DNA from: Lepas anatifera
Lineage: Eukaryota > Arthropoda > Thecostraca > Lepadidae
Assembly (NCBI GenBank): GCA_034440635.1
Contig: JAOTON010002237.1
Coordinates: 818,501 to 882,500 of the forward strand
DNA length: 64,000 nt
Direction: 5' to 3'
A program made the position numbers and the translations under genes. Below are positions 51,972 through 63,960 of the stretch, piece by piece (position 1 is the stretch's first letter; the number at the start of each line of letters is the position of its first letter). The notes under the pieces are model-generated. The model saw only the letters and a program-made list of their open reading frames with translations, had not been told where the DNA came from and did not search any database.

Positions 51972-54188
51972 ACAGCGGGGGAATTCCAGGACAAAATGGC
52001 CAAAATATTTCAATTTGATGCCACCATGTCTAGAAAAAATCTTAAGCTTTGTCTCCGGGGTAGTTTTGGGCCAGGAAAATGCCTGTGAGAATTGTAGCCC
52101 CAGCAGACCAACGGTGACCGAGTTATAGCCCGAGACATTTTCGGGAGGTCACCTTGTAAACTCATCTCTGATCCTTCATAACTCAAAAACGCTTTGCCTG
52201 ATTAACAAGTTTTGTATATCATTAAGCTCGTCTTGAACTATACATTATTTTGAAGAAAAAATAAGACTTCAAGATAAAAAAGAATTCGTTTGAACTTTCC
52301 TTTTTGACCTAGCTTGACCTTTTCATACTTGAAATTTCCCTTTTAGAAACCTAGAAAATTTTGTCTCATAAAATATTTTTCGATGAGAAATTTTCAAAAA
52401 TGCGTTCTTGCTATAAATTCCAAATGTTAGCACCTAAGGTAGGTATGCAGACGGTTTTTACCACTGCAGTAGCACAGTCTCATGTTTAACACCGCAAACA
52501 GAGCGACTGCTTTTGTAATCGGTTGCTTACAATGATATTGCATTGTCTTTACGAAATTTTCATCGTGAAAGTGTCAGAATTTATGAGAATTAACACGCGC
52601 CCACACGAGGGGGCGGGCTACTGGTTTCGTCAGGTTTCTACATGTAGTAAAAAAATACCTTCGCGCAGCGCCACCGTACTTCATCTACCACTAACTCGAC
52701 ATTTTAGCAGCTTCTGGCAAAATAATCTAGGTCAACTGGCAGGTGGTGGGTACCGTAAATACCGTAGGTCAGCTGGCAACTGACTGGTGAGGGGGCGACC
52801 TGAGGTAGATGGCCGTCGTTATGCCTTGTGGGACGTTCAACTTGTTTTCCTTAATTAACCCTTCATCGTGGGAGTTGCTCGTTTGGGTGGTGGGGTCGGG
52901 GTCTCCGTAAAAAGTCTCTTGATGACTCTAGTGAGACTCCGACTCCTAAAACTGAACTGGCAAAAACTTTGACAGGATTTATAAAAAGAAAAGTAGCAGC
53001 CCTTAAAAGTGATTGAAAGGAAAGGGCAAAGAAACTTATTTGGAATGGGCCTTGGAGCCTTAAAAGAAAATTTACAAAGATTTCGCGACTTCATCAATAA
53101 TTGAAACAAGTATGACTTATCCTATAAGCACCACTAACTCACACAATTACATCGTTCCCGGAGATGGAAAAATAGTATGGATACAAGATGCCCAGTGCAG
53201 CACAGCATACTTTTGAGAGGATTCATACAATGTAAAAAAACGTGTCTGAAAACCTTTCATTCCCAGGAAATAATTTGAATCTGCTCATATATGCGAAAAA
53301 ATGTCCTGAAATCATAACACATTCGACTTGCTCACTTGAAGAGGTTGCCGCACATGATATTTTTAAAGGTAATCATTTCATAGCTTCATAGGCTAGGTCT
53401 CTTGACCTTGGTTGGCGGTCTGACCTGGTATGACCCAGACCTAAAATTTTTCCAGAAGCTGCAAAAGTTTCGAGTTAGAGGTAGATAAAGTACAGTGGCG
53501 CTGTGCCAAGGTGTTTTTTTACTACCTGTGGAAAACTGAGGAGGCTGGTTGCCCGCCCCCTCGTGTGGGTAAGTCTTAATTCTCATAAATTCTGACACTT
53601 GCACGATGAAAATTTCGCAAAAACAATGCAATATCATTGCAAGCAACCGACTACAAAAGCAATCGCTTTGTTTGTGGTGTTAAACATTAGGCTGTACTAC
53701 CGCAGTGGTAAAAAAGCGTCTGCATACCTACCTTAGGTGCAAAAAGGAATTTATAGCAAGAACGCCTTTTTGAAAATAAACTTATCGAAATGTTTTTTTA
53801 TAAATCAAATTTTTTTAGGTGTCTAAAAGGCCAATTACAACTGCGAAAAAGTCGAGCTAGGTCAAAGAAGAAAAGGTCAAACGAACTAAAAGTCAAAATT
53901 GTTTTTTTAAATTTCAAATTTTCTTTTTTCGAAATAATGTATATTTCAAGACGAGTTTAATGATATAGAAAACTTCTTGATCAAGCAATGATTTTTTTAG
54001 TTATGAAGCATCAAAGATGACTCTACAAGGTGACCTCCCGAAAATGCCTCGGGCTAAAACTCGGTCACCATTGATCAGAGGGGGCTAAGATTCTCACAGG
54101 CGTGTTCCTGGCCCAAAACTACCTCGGAGACAAAGTTTCAGATTTGTTTCAGTCAAGCCTTGGTCGATCTGTCCTGGAATCCCCCAGC
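51972..54188. mobile_element. Foldback element with ~620-bp inverted arms
   Basis: 51972-52593 and 53576-54188 are inverted copies, starting GGGGGAATTCCAGGACA at the left and its near complement at the right. The 998-bp relative lacks this whole segment. The arms meet at a TTAA that now carries an insertion (52594-53575). Confidence 0.82.
52594..53575. mobile_element. TTAA element at the dyad centre of the foldback, family A-like, with SINE sequence inside
   Basis: TTAA 52590-52593 and 53576-53579 flank ends CACGCGCCCACACGAGGGGG and CCCCCTCGTGTGGG. The outer 140 bp on each side resemble family A, including GACCT words, while about 52757-53000 is a SINE fragment (GGCAACTGACTGGTGAG onward). 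Confidence 0.72.
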
Positions 54189-54511
54189 ATTTTGAAGCAC
54201 TTCTCGTGAAATTGAAGTTTGTAATTTTAAAGTAACGGTTTATTCGTTACTTTTTCAAATACTATCATTCAATTTCAAATTTCAAATTAAAGCAAATCGT
54301 TACCAAGAATCCTCAGTACTGCGATCGAGATCACGAGAAAGTATTCGTACTTATACAATTATACATATATGACGTAACTTTTTCGTAGTACGTTACGATA
54401 CGCTAAACTTTGGCGTAGTGCGCTACAGAATTCGCCCAACTACGCTACTCTTCATTTCCAGAGCTACGGCTACGGAAAAATGATTTCATACCGTAGCGTA
54501 GGCCATCTCTG

Positions 54512-54760
54512 CTGGTGAGATTGTGACCTGAGCGGGGCGAGCGTCTTTGTGCTTTGTTGGACGTTCAATTTTGGCTTCTAAATTGGGCCTTCATTGTGGG
54601 AGTTGCTCGTTCGTATGGTGGGGTCGGGGTCTCCGTGACTACTCCGCTAATGACTTTAGTGAGCACCAGACTCCAATAACCGAACGTGGAATAACTTGGA
54701 CAAAATTTATAATAAAAATATGGGTTTCTGGGATCCAGACTCTCATCGCTCCGACCAAGG
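54512..54760 (+). mobile_element. tRNA-derived SINE, right half
   Basis: Starts with the duplicated CTGGTGAG and continues the SINE body (GTGACCTGAGCGGGGCGAG, GGGAGTTGCTCG, GGTCGGGGTCTCCGTGA), matching 37330-37095 reversed and 52795-53000. Confidence 0.8.
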
Positions 54761-55088
54761 CAGGCCACCAGAGTAGCACAACGCAGAAATACAGGTCGGC
54801 AGCCAGCATGAGCATTGAGCAGTCGTCAGATCCAACAGCCCAGGGGGCGAGAGCCCGTGGCCTTCACCCAACTCAGTAGACGGTTTGTCGATCGGCCCCT
54901 CCAGAAAGCATGGGCCGGCTGGGAAGTCAGCCCGGCGGCCGTTAGAGTCCCTGCCGAGTGGTGGTGTCCACGCTACCGGTCCCACGGCCAGCGCGGGGGC
55001 CAGCGGAGACGGTCCAGCGGAAACAACAGCCCACCTCCCCTCCAGTACGCGACCGAACCGCATCAGTTCCTATTAATAGCACGGACCC
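54761..55088. other. No recognised gene; GC-rich segment
   Basis: A GC-rich stretch of about 300 bp with open frames on both strands. No domain is recognisable. Confidence 0.35.
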
Positions 55089-55566
55089 ATAGGCGGATCC
55101 AGGGGGCAGGGGAGCACATGCCCCCTCGATCGATCCTCGGCGGCCCCCTAAAATGGTCACGGCGCCCCTGAGATGTCGCTTCCCACCCCCCCTCCCATGA
55201 TGCAAAAATAGGCGCCCACCGATAGAATTTTGCGCCCATCTGATAAGTTTTGCCGGTCCAAAGTGGCGCCCCCCCGACCGGATGGTGCCCCCTCCCCCGG
55301 GAAGGTGCCCCCCGATCGGAAATCATGGATCCGCCTATGCGCGGATCCAATATATCTAATGGGGAACACATGGTGAGGGGGGATTTGGAGCAGAAAACCC
55401 TATCAGGTTTGCCCCAAATGCCATCAAGGAGACGTCGATACACTCGTCCTCGGGGGGGAGTAGGAAGCTACCTTTCAGGGGGGCACCATCGACCTTTCGG
55501 GGAGAGGGGAGGGGGTCAAGGATCGATAAGGGGGCAAGTGCCCCTTAGCTGCCTTTTCGTGCATCC
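55089..55566 (-). mobile_element. Two adjoining family F elements
   Basis: 55089-55338 runs from AGGCGGATCC to GGATCCGCCTA in reverse orientation. A second, partial copy follows from GCGGATCC (about 55340) to GCATCCGCC (55566). Confidence 0.7.
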
Positions 55567-55827
55567 GCCTTTGAAACATATGTGTATGATTCCAAAATAT
55601 TTCGGAAAGTGGGAGCGGGCGTGCTGACTCCAAGCCTTCTTATTCTGAAGTGTATGATATACAACGAAGGTGATAGACATGAGGACTAATAAAATACTGT
55701 TAGGGAGATATGATGACTCAACCACGTCTGTTTTTACAAAAGTGGCTCTAAACGCAGCACTGGTGCTGGAGACGTGCTCCGTGGCAATAGCATTCCAGTT
55801 TCAATTTGAAAAAAACTGAGCTGTGCA

Positions 55828-56107
55828 TAGGCGGATCCAGGATTGCCAAGCGGGTGGAGGCCCTTACCGGGGGATGGGGCGCCATTCGGACCAGGGGGTG
55901 CCACTTTTGGCCGGAAAAACTATCGGGTGGGTGCCAAATCCTATCGGTGGAAGCCGATTTTCGCATCCTGGGGTGAGAGAGTGGGAAGCGACATTCAAGG
56001 GGCACCATTGGCCTTTCAGGGGGGGGCACCGTGAATATTTCAGGGGGCGCCGAGGGTCGATTGGAGGAAGAGGCACGTGCCTTTTGCCCCCTCTGAATCT
56101 GCGTATA
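55828..56107 (+). mobile_element. Family F element (copy 5)
   Basis: ATAGGCGGATCCAGGATTGCC to a decayed right end (GAATCTGCGTAT), with the family's ordered G-rich phrases. Confidence 0.75.
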
Positions 56108-56109
56108 GA

Positions 56110-58190
56110 GCTATGGAAATTGTATAACATAATGCACTTTAAGCGTGATGGTGTCTTGAATTTGCTGCACTCTTGGTCATGTGCATTTATGAACGCGCTG
56201 CACTTTTGAGCGGACTGAAATTTTGATTGTGTTGTACTTTTGAATGCGCTGAATGTGCTGTACTTTTGAACGCGGAAAGAATAGGATGGGCTCGTGTTCA
56301 GCAAATACTAGAGAGATCAGCTTCGAAATCCTTCAACCGTGTATTATTACTCCAATCTTGACCATAAAGTTGAGTTTTTGACCATCTAACCTCTCAAAGG
56401 TCACGTGAGGTCACTGGAGCATACAGTGATTATGTTACCAATAACTTCTCATTGAATTGACATAAAACTTCCATCTTGCTCGCATTGTGCTTATCTTGTC
56501 ACGGGGATTTGATTGATTTGCAACATAACCATACCGGGTCACCCTGTGACCCTGCCAAGGCCTTTAAATGTAGAGGTAGAACGCTCCGCTCTAAAAAGAA
56601 TGGCAACCCCTGTTTCTAGATATTTTTACGTTTGTGACGTCAGCAGTTGCTCTCGAGGTGGAGCCGCCCATTCATTCAATGAGAATTGACTGCGGATCGT
56701 GGAATGTTTTACGGTTTCAAAATGCATATGACGAGGGGTAGACCCAGTATTTATCACCCCACGTACACAAAAAACAGCATTATTGCCCCCAACACGCAAC
56801 CTATCTCCTGATAGCCCCGTCTTCTACAATACCCAGCGACAATGCGTTGCTAAGCAGCACTAGGTGATCGATGACGTCATCAACATGGTGAATGCCAGAT
56901 TTGAGGTTCCCAATTTTGGCCTAGGCTAAAAAGCCGAGCGACACCCCCTGGACCCTACCCTAGGTGGTTGTTAGGCAATTATCCCCATTTGACCTAGCCA
57001 TGCCATATTAACTATACATCTTTCGGTTTTCCGCTGTGAGAGGAATCCAGTGATGTATAAAGATTTGCTCTAGCTTCGCTGAGTAAAAGTCTAAAGAGGG
57101 AAACGTACACGGCGCTGTTGTAAGCCTATGGGAGCCTTCTTTGACCAATGCTGGCTTCAACATTGACCTGAAATGAAATAATTCTGATAATTTCTATTTG
57201 TCTCGAGCACACTTTTCGCCGGCCGTCCGTAATTTTTCTCTAGCTTTCCTGGGAAATAAGATACGGAAGAAGGGCGAAATGTACGTCTCCCCAGCAAGGC
57301 GCGTCGTGCCGAGGACCCCGGTGGGGCACATGTTGATATGGCTTGGAAATAATAGGGCTAATCAATGGACAATCCGGGATTTTTTTGTAGAGACGACTGT
57401 AGGTCAGGTACGAGCCATGGCCTCTCCGTTGGAAATGTATGGGCAAGATAATTTAAACTAAAAAACATCGGTGGAAATGAAGATACAGTCTTTGCTTTTA
57501 TTTTTGGACTTACCCTCCGATTCTAATGATTTGCGTTCTGGCCCAATCTATGATTGGCCTGATCCTTTTAATCGGGCTTCACATTTGAACGTGCTGCACG
57601 TTTGAACGGGCTGTAATTTTGATCGTGCTGCACTTTATAATGTGCTGCAGTTTTGAACATGCTGCACTTTTGAACGTGCTGCACTTATGAACCGCGGACG
57701 TTTTGAACTCTACGCAAAATATCTTGCTGCACTTATGAACCGCTGGCCATTTGAACACCGCTTCTCTGACCTTGCTGCATTTTTGAACGTGCTGCACTTA
57801 TGAACTGTGGGTGTTTTGAACGTGCTTGATAATCGAGTCTGCTGCACTTATGAACTGCGGGGGTTTTGAACGCGCTGCACTTTTGAACTGTGGGGCTTTT
57901 GATCGTGCTGCACTTTTGATCGTGCGGCACTTATGAACTGCGGGCGTTTTGAACATCGCTTCCTTAATGGTGCTGCACTTTTGAACTGCGGCAGTTATGA
58001 GCAGTGGCACTTTTGATCGTGCTGCACTTTTGATCGTGCTGCACTTATGAACTGCGGGCGTTTTGAACATCCCTTCCTTGACCTTGCTGCACTTTTGAAC
58101 TGCTGCACTTTTGAACATGCTGCACTTTTGATCGTGCGGCACTTATGAACGTGCTGCACTTATGAACTGCGGCACTTTTGATATAGCGTC
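56110..58190 (-). repeat. Block W, right copy (inverted), with S3 arrays at both ends
   Basis: S3-type units at 56110-56280 and 57560-58190 enclose unique sequence matching 33200-34920 and 39610-39800 reversed. It lacks both the TTAA element and the (TA)n element of the left copy. About 56560-56960 is present only here. Confidence 0.8.
57008..57011. other. Empty TTAA target site for the element at 33763-34793
   Basis: GCCATATTAACTATACATC is continuous here; the left W copy has the same flanks split by a 1031-bp element with TTAA on each side. Confidence 0.9.
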
Positions 58191-58590
58191 GGCTTTTTAA
58201 GCCCCTTACCAGCCCTGTTCAGCTGTCAGCACAGTTTTGTCAGCAGGACCTCTAGCCACTCCTCCAGAAAAGAAATCAGCGCTATAATCGCCTCTAGTTT
58301 GTGTAAGCAAAGGGAACTCAACCTTTATACCATTGGCCTCGGTCATCGAAAGTGTTGGCACCTGGCGGATTTTTTTGGAAACGCCAGTAGAGGGACTGAC
58401 GTCTGGCGTGGCTGCTTCATATCCGGCGCATTGTAAACAACTCGGTTCTACACGGTTCCTATGGTAACGTTGATTTTCAGTCGTGGTAAACTCGTGAAAG
58501 AGCGTGGTTATACGTGACGTTGGGTGGACGTGAATATTGAAGACTGGCGTTATTTTCTTGTTTGTTATAATCTTGGAAAGTTCAAAGAAA

Positions 58591-58816
58591 ATGGAGAAGA
58601 GACGGATAACCATTAGATCCAATCAGAACTGCTGCGTTCCTCAGTGTGTATCCTTCCGAAGAAAGTGTCGAAGTCTCAGCTTTCACAAGTTTCCTCAGGA
58701 TAAGGTGCTGTCCAAGCAGTGGAAGTTGAAACTGAGAATTGGGAAGAAGATAGGCTCAAATGCTGCTGTCTGTTGCAGACATTTTCAGCCATCTGACTTC
58801 CATTCACATCCACCTG
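58591..58816 (+). CDS. THAP zinc-finger domain exon, copy 2
   Basis: ATG at 58591, 226 nt to the donor GTAAGC at 58817, the same length and splice phase as copy 1. CCVPQCV, FHKFP, SKQW and VCCRHFQPSDF are unchanged. Only a few residues differ (for example EKR for EVR, KCRS for NCPS, KLKL for KSKL), and there is no stop or shift. The reading frame is kept in both copies, which suggests recent duplication or selection. No further exon is seen. Confidence 0.85.
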
Positions 58817-59271
58817 GTAAGCGGCTGTGAGGCCAGTGTACAAAGTATGGCATTTTCGACGAGATCTCGTCGGTGCGAGTGCCCTTGGAGACAGGACCGA
58901 GTGGTGCGAATTTTATCAACCTGGTGCGAATTTGCGAGGTTAGTGACACTTAAAATAAACAAATAATGGCTGAATGGCTATTAAGACACAGGAGGGGCCT
59001 TATAAAAAGCCCTTAATTAACTGACTAATGATTGAGGTAGCATTGCATTGCAGGGGTAGGAATGGGTGCATTTTTCCCTGGTATGTGGCATATTGGTGCG
59101 AATTTTTGGAGGCTGGTGGTGCGAGAATTTTAGATGGCTGGTGCGACTCGTCTGGCCTGCTGCCATACTTTGCAGACTGGCTGTGGGGCAATCTCCAGTT
59201 CCGCTTATGCCTCCTTCCACTCCTTGAGCCTGCTTCTAGCAGGAGTAGGCCTTTATCCTTGGGCCGTCATC

Positions 59272-59545
59272 AAAGGCGGATCCAGGATTGCCGATCGGGG
59301 GCACCTTCCCGGGGGGGGCGAGGCGCCATTCTTGACCGAGAAACCCTATCGGATGGGAGCAAAACCCTATCGGTGGGAGCCGACTTTCGCATCCTGGGGT
59401 GGGGGGTGTGGGAAGCGAAATTTCAGGGGGCGTGGCCATTTCAGGGGGCGCCGAGGGTCAATGGCGGGGTGGCACATACTCCCTTTGCCCCTGGATCTGC
59501 CTATGGGGCACATGCCCACTTTGCTGTCCCCTTGGATCCGCCTAT
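59272..59545 (+). mobile_element. Family F element (copy 6), inside THAP block copy 2
   Basis: AAGGCGGATCCAGGATTGCC to TTGGATCCGCCTA, the counterpart of 31841-32109. Confidence 0.8.
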
Positions 59546-60239
59546 GGCTGTATTCCTTTTAGCCCGGGAAACTGACATCTTGAAATAATTCGGTAGATAT
59601 ACGCCTTTATTCGTTTCAAGCTGTCTGAAATTCCAGTTTGAATGTACGATGGAAAATGCGTTTCCAAACATAAGCGTCGCCACCGGCAAAAAAGTGGGGG
59701 GTTGCAGCAAACTTTAACCTGATCCTGACTACAAACTTTGCTCCTTGGCAGGGGTGTAACTTTCCCAAAATCTTTGGGGTGCTCAGCCGGTGGGGGCGGC
59801 ACCCCCATAGGGGCGGCAGCGTTGCGGGGGCGGCACCCTTTTATTGCAACAATTCTGTTATTCATCACTTTTTGCGCCCTTTATGCACAGGGAACATTCT
59901 ATTTTAAGTTGGGCAGGTATTCTACAAGCTTGCAAACATGTTTGCTTTTAGGCAATATCCCAAAGCTACATACACGTCTTAAAAGAATCCAATCTGAGTT
60001 GTAAATTTATTCCAAGTTGAAGTATATCGGTTTGCGGATTAAATGTTACCTTTGGAATGGCATAGTGGATAAATATTTAAATGAAAGCAAAGAATTTATC
60101 ACTACCGGAAAAGAGAGCACAAACACTGGTAGTGCTCCAAACAACGCGTGTAATGTTCCGTAAATCTTAATAAATATGGCAGCTCCACGGTACCCGTGCA
60201 TGCCTTTTATTTTTGCCCTAACGCCCTTTATTTTTGCCC

Positions 60240-61420
60240 TAACACACAGCGGCGGTAAGATTACGTGCTGCAGTGATGAGCCCAGGCGCCAGTTATGGAC
60301 TAAGAACGGCACAGATAAGGATGGAATTGATAAGCTGGGGCGACAGTGACTGGCCCGGGCGGCAAGAAACAGGGTAAAGTCATAGTCGAGGGCGGCAGTG
60401 ATGAGCCAGGGCAATAGCTATGAATTCGGAGCGTTGCAAATTAGAGTGGAAGTGATAAGGCGATGGCGGCAGTGATGACTCGGGGGCGGCAGTTATGAAC
60501 TAGGGGCGGCACGAATCAGGGCGGGAAGTGATAGGTTTGGGAGGGGCGGCATTGATTAGCCGGGGTAGCACGCGGGGATGGCACTGGTGAGCTACTGGCA
60601 GTAGTGATGAGCCGGGTGCTGTTTGAATCAGGGCGGCAGTGATAAGTCAGGACTGGCACAAATCGGGGTGGCAGGATAGGCAGGAGGCGGCAGTGATGAA
60701 CCATGGCGGCATAAATCAGGGTGGTAGTGATGAACTGGGGGCGACATGAATCACAGTGGTAAGACGGAGGCTGCATGAATCAGGACAGCAATGCTGAGCC
60801 GGGGGCGGCACATGTATTGGGTTGCTCAAATTATAATTGGGGGTGCTCGCACACCCCAAATAGGTAAAAAATTCACTCCTGGCTGAAACTAAATCAATAA
60901 AATGGTTTGGGGAATTCCTCCAATAGGCAAACATATAACAATTAGACGATAGCGGGCTGCTGTTTGCTTTCTGAAAGGGCGTTAGAGATTCCTGCTGATA
61001 AATTGTGCTGACAGCAGGGCCTAAGTTTGACCGGTTTTGTGGGCCATGACCGAATTATTCTCCTCGGTAGTGATAAACCAGGGGCGGCCGTGATCAGTCG
61101 GAGGTGGCAGTGAGGATTCGAAGGAGGAAGTGTCTAACCAGGGGCCGCTCATATATGGGTTAATTTGAAACAGGGAGCTAGGGGCGGCGTGAATCAGGGC
61201 AGCAATGATTAATCAGGGCGGCAGTGATGAACCAGGGAGACAGTGATCAGCCAGGGGGCAGCAACGATAAACCAGGGGCGGCAGCGATAAGTCGGGGCGA
61301 CAAGAATTTGGGTCAAAATATGCCGGGGACAGCATCGATGAGCCAGAGGCGGCATGAATCAGGGCAGCAGTGATGAACCAGGGCGGTAGTGATCAGCCGG
61401 TAGACGGTCTATCATCATAT
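60240..61420. repeat. Minisatellite S1, right array part 1 (inverted)
   Basis: Units like GGGGCGGCAGTGATGAACCA, the reverse complement of the left array, with an island at about 60830-61060 matching 810-1030. Confidence 0.85.
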
Positions 61421-61713
61421 TTAAGGTATTAGGGCGCGCTATCATCTAGGGTCATACGACGCCAATAACAATAAATAAAATACATAAATAGGACATTTCT
61501 GCAAGAGTTCAACAAGTAAGGCGGGAAAACAGGTCTAGGTTGTGAAAATTGTATCCGAAAATTATATAAAACACATATAAAAAATAAAATAAAATGCTGC
61601 AAAAATGGCATAGACAATTTAACATGACAGACTAAGGTCAGCGACTAGGTAACATGGAACTTGATGTTATATAAAACCTGAAAGACTACGAGGATAAAAG
61701 CATGAAATGAACA

Positions 61714-62533
61714 CGCGCATTGACGGGGGCGGGTGCCCACCCCCTCATGGTTTTCGGAGAAAGCACAAAACGGCGGCGCGTAACGCCGCTGTACTTCGTA
61801 TACCTTTTCCTGATCATTTTTATAACTCTTGGCAACATTTTTAGGTCAGGTCACCAGTACAGGTCAAGTGACCTGACCTCAAAAAACTGTTTAATATAGC
61901 ATAAGTCGGAACAGGGTGAACTTATCCGATTGAAACTCATATCACATATGGGCTCACCAAATTCTCTAAAACATGTTCCGGTATATTTTATATCGATGAC
62001 CTAAGGTCAGGTACGAGTCATGACCTCTCCATGGGAAATACATGGGAAAAAATGGTTTTAACTGAATAACTTTGTAACGGATGGTGATAGAGCGTTTATT
62101 TTAGCTGTTTTATATTTGCCTTGTCTTTACAGTTCTAAGGATATGCATTTGATCTAATTTGGCCTTGACCTGATCTCAGGTCAGGTCAAATCCTTGATTT
62201 GCCCTAGCAAGGTCGTGCTATATCATTTGATTGTGCTTGATGCGAGGATTCACTATCGTTTAAGTTGTTTTGCTCTATCTTTACATGTTCAGATGTAATG
62301 GCCGAAAAACTTTCATTTGCATGTTATCTCTATAACAGCATGTTTTGACCTCTAGTGACCTTAAATGTGACCTGACAAAGATGGCTTAAATATTTTCGAT
62401 GCAGAAGTAGATGGGCTACCCAACGCCGTTTACCGTTTTGCGCTACCTAGCGTGGTTCTCGAGATCTTAGGGGGCGGGTACCCGCCACTCCCCGTCAAAG
62501 TGAAGGTGGCTCAGACCCCCGTCAATGCGCGTG
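61714..62533. mobile_element. TTAA element, family A, 820 bp
   Basis: Ends CACGCGCATTGACGGGGG and its complement, with TTAA 62534-62537 on the right and a decayed TGAA 61710-61713 on the left. The uninterrupted site is at 143-146. Confidence 0.92.
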
Positions 62534-62649
62534 TTAAAACTAACGCTCCTCAGATAGGACATGATGCTAGTGATATCCACAGAAGGATGGCCTCCCACAA
62601 CGCTCACTGCCCAGATATCCCCAGGATGCTCCATGCCCGGGAGACGACA

Positions 62650-63960
62650 GCACTGGAACCAGGGGCGGAAGTGATCAGCCAGGGGCAGCAGTTTTCAGCC
62701 AGGGGCGGCAGTTATCAGCCAAGCGGCGGCAGTTATCAGTCAGGGGGGCAGTGATCAGCCAGGGCGGCAGTCATTAGCCAAGGGTCGAAAGTTATCAGTC
62801 AGGGGCGGCAGTGCTAAGCCAGGGCGGCAATGATCGCCAGGGGCGGCAGTGATCAGTCAGGGGCGGCAGTGATCAGTCAGGGGGCGGCAGTTATCTGTCA
62901 GGGGGTGGCAGTGAACTGCCAGGGGGCGGCAGTGATCAGCCAGGGACGGCAGTTAGCGCCAAAAGGGCAGCAGCTATCATTCAGGGGGCGGCAGTGACCA
63001 GCCAGGGGTGCCAGTTATCAATCCGCCAAGGGCGGCAGTGATCAGCCAGGGGCGGCAGTTGTCAGCAAGGGGGCGGCAGTTATTAGTCAGAGGGCGGCAG
63101 TGATCAGCCAAGGGCGGTAGTTATCAACCAGGGGCGGCAGTTATCAGTCGGGTGGTGGAAGTAATCTGCCAGGGGCAGCAGTGCTCAGTCAGGGCGGCAA
63201 TTAGCAGCCAAGGCAGCAGCTATCAGTCAGGGGCGGCGGTGATCAGCCAGGGGTGGCATTTATCAGCCAGGGGTGGCAATTATCAATCCGCTAGGGGCGG
63301 CAGTGATCAGCCAGAGGCAGCAATTATCAGCCAGGGGACGGCAGTTATCAGTCAGGGGCGGCAGTGATCAGCCAGGGGCGGCAGTCATTAGCCAAGGGTC
63401 GGAAGTTATCAGTCAAGAGGCGGCAGTGTTAAGCCAGGGGCGGCAATGATCAGCCAGGGGCGGCAGTTATCAGTCAGGGGCGGCAGTGGTCAGCCAGGGG
63501 CGGCAGTTATTAGCCAAAGGTCGAAAGTTATTAGTCAGGGGCGGCAGTGCTAAGCCAGGGGCGGCAATGATCAGCCAGGGGCGGCAGTGATCGGTCAGGG
63601 GGCGGCCGTGATCAGCCGGGGGGCGGCAGTTATCAGTCAGGGCGGCAGTTATCCGTCAGGGGCGGCAGTTATCTGTCAGGGGGGTGGCAGTGAGCTGCCA
63701 GGGGCGGCAGTGGATCAGCCAGGGACGGCAGTTAGCAGCTAAAGGGCAGCAGCTATCATTCAGGGGGCGGCAGTGATCAGCCAGGGGGTGCCGGTTATCA
63801 ATCCGCCAGGGGCGGCAGTGATCAAGCCAGGGCGACAGTTGTCAGCCAGGGGGCGGCAGTTATTAGTCAAGGGGCGGCAATGATCAGCCAGGGGCGGCAG
63901 TTATCAGCCAGGGGGCGGCAGTGATCAGACGGTCGGCAGTGAGGTGGCGTCACAATCCAT
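62650..63960. repeat. Minisatellite S1, right array part 2
   Basis: More regular than the other S1 arrays: GGGGCGGCAGTGATCAGCCA and GGGGCGGCAGTTATCAGTCA alternate about every 21-22 bp. Longer near-duplicates are visible, for example 62745-62860 and 63365-63470. Confidence 0.92.

Larger units (their letters stand above)
50938..54511 (-). mobile_element. hAT-like element CAGAGATGG (copy 2), 3574 bp, with nested insertions
   Basis: Ends CAGAGATGGCCTACGCTACG and CGTAGGCCATCTCTG with a perfect 8-bp duplication CTGGTGAG (50930-50937, 54512-54519). Reversed relative to the 998-bp copy. It contains a 182-bp hAT-like MITE, a family C element from about 51319, and a foldback at 51972-54188. No transposase. 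Confidence 0.93.
58337..59748 (+). repeat. Duplicated THAP block, copy 2
   Basis: Same order and orientation as 30917-32318. It ends at GCTCCTTGG where repeat Z begins; in copy 1 the sequence continues into the candidate promoter near 32330. Confidence 0.8.
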
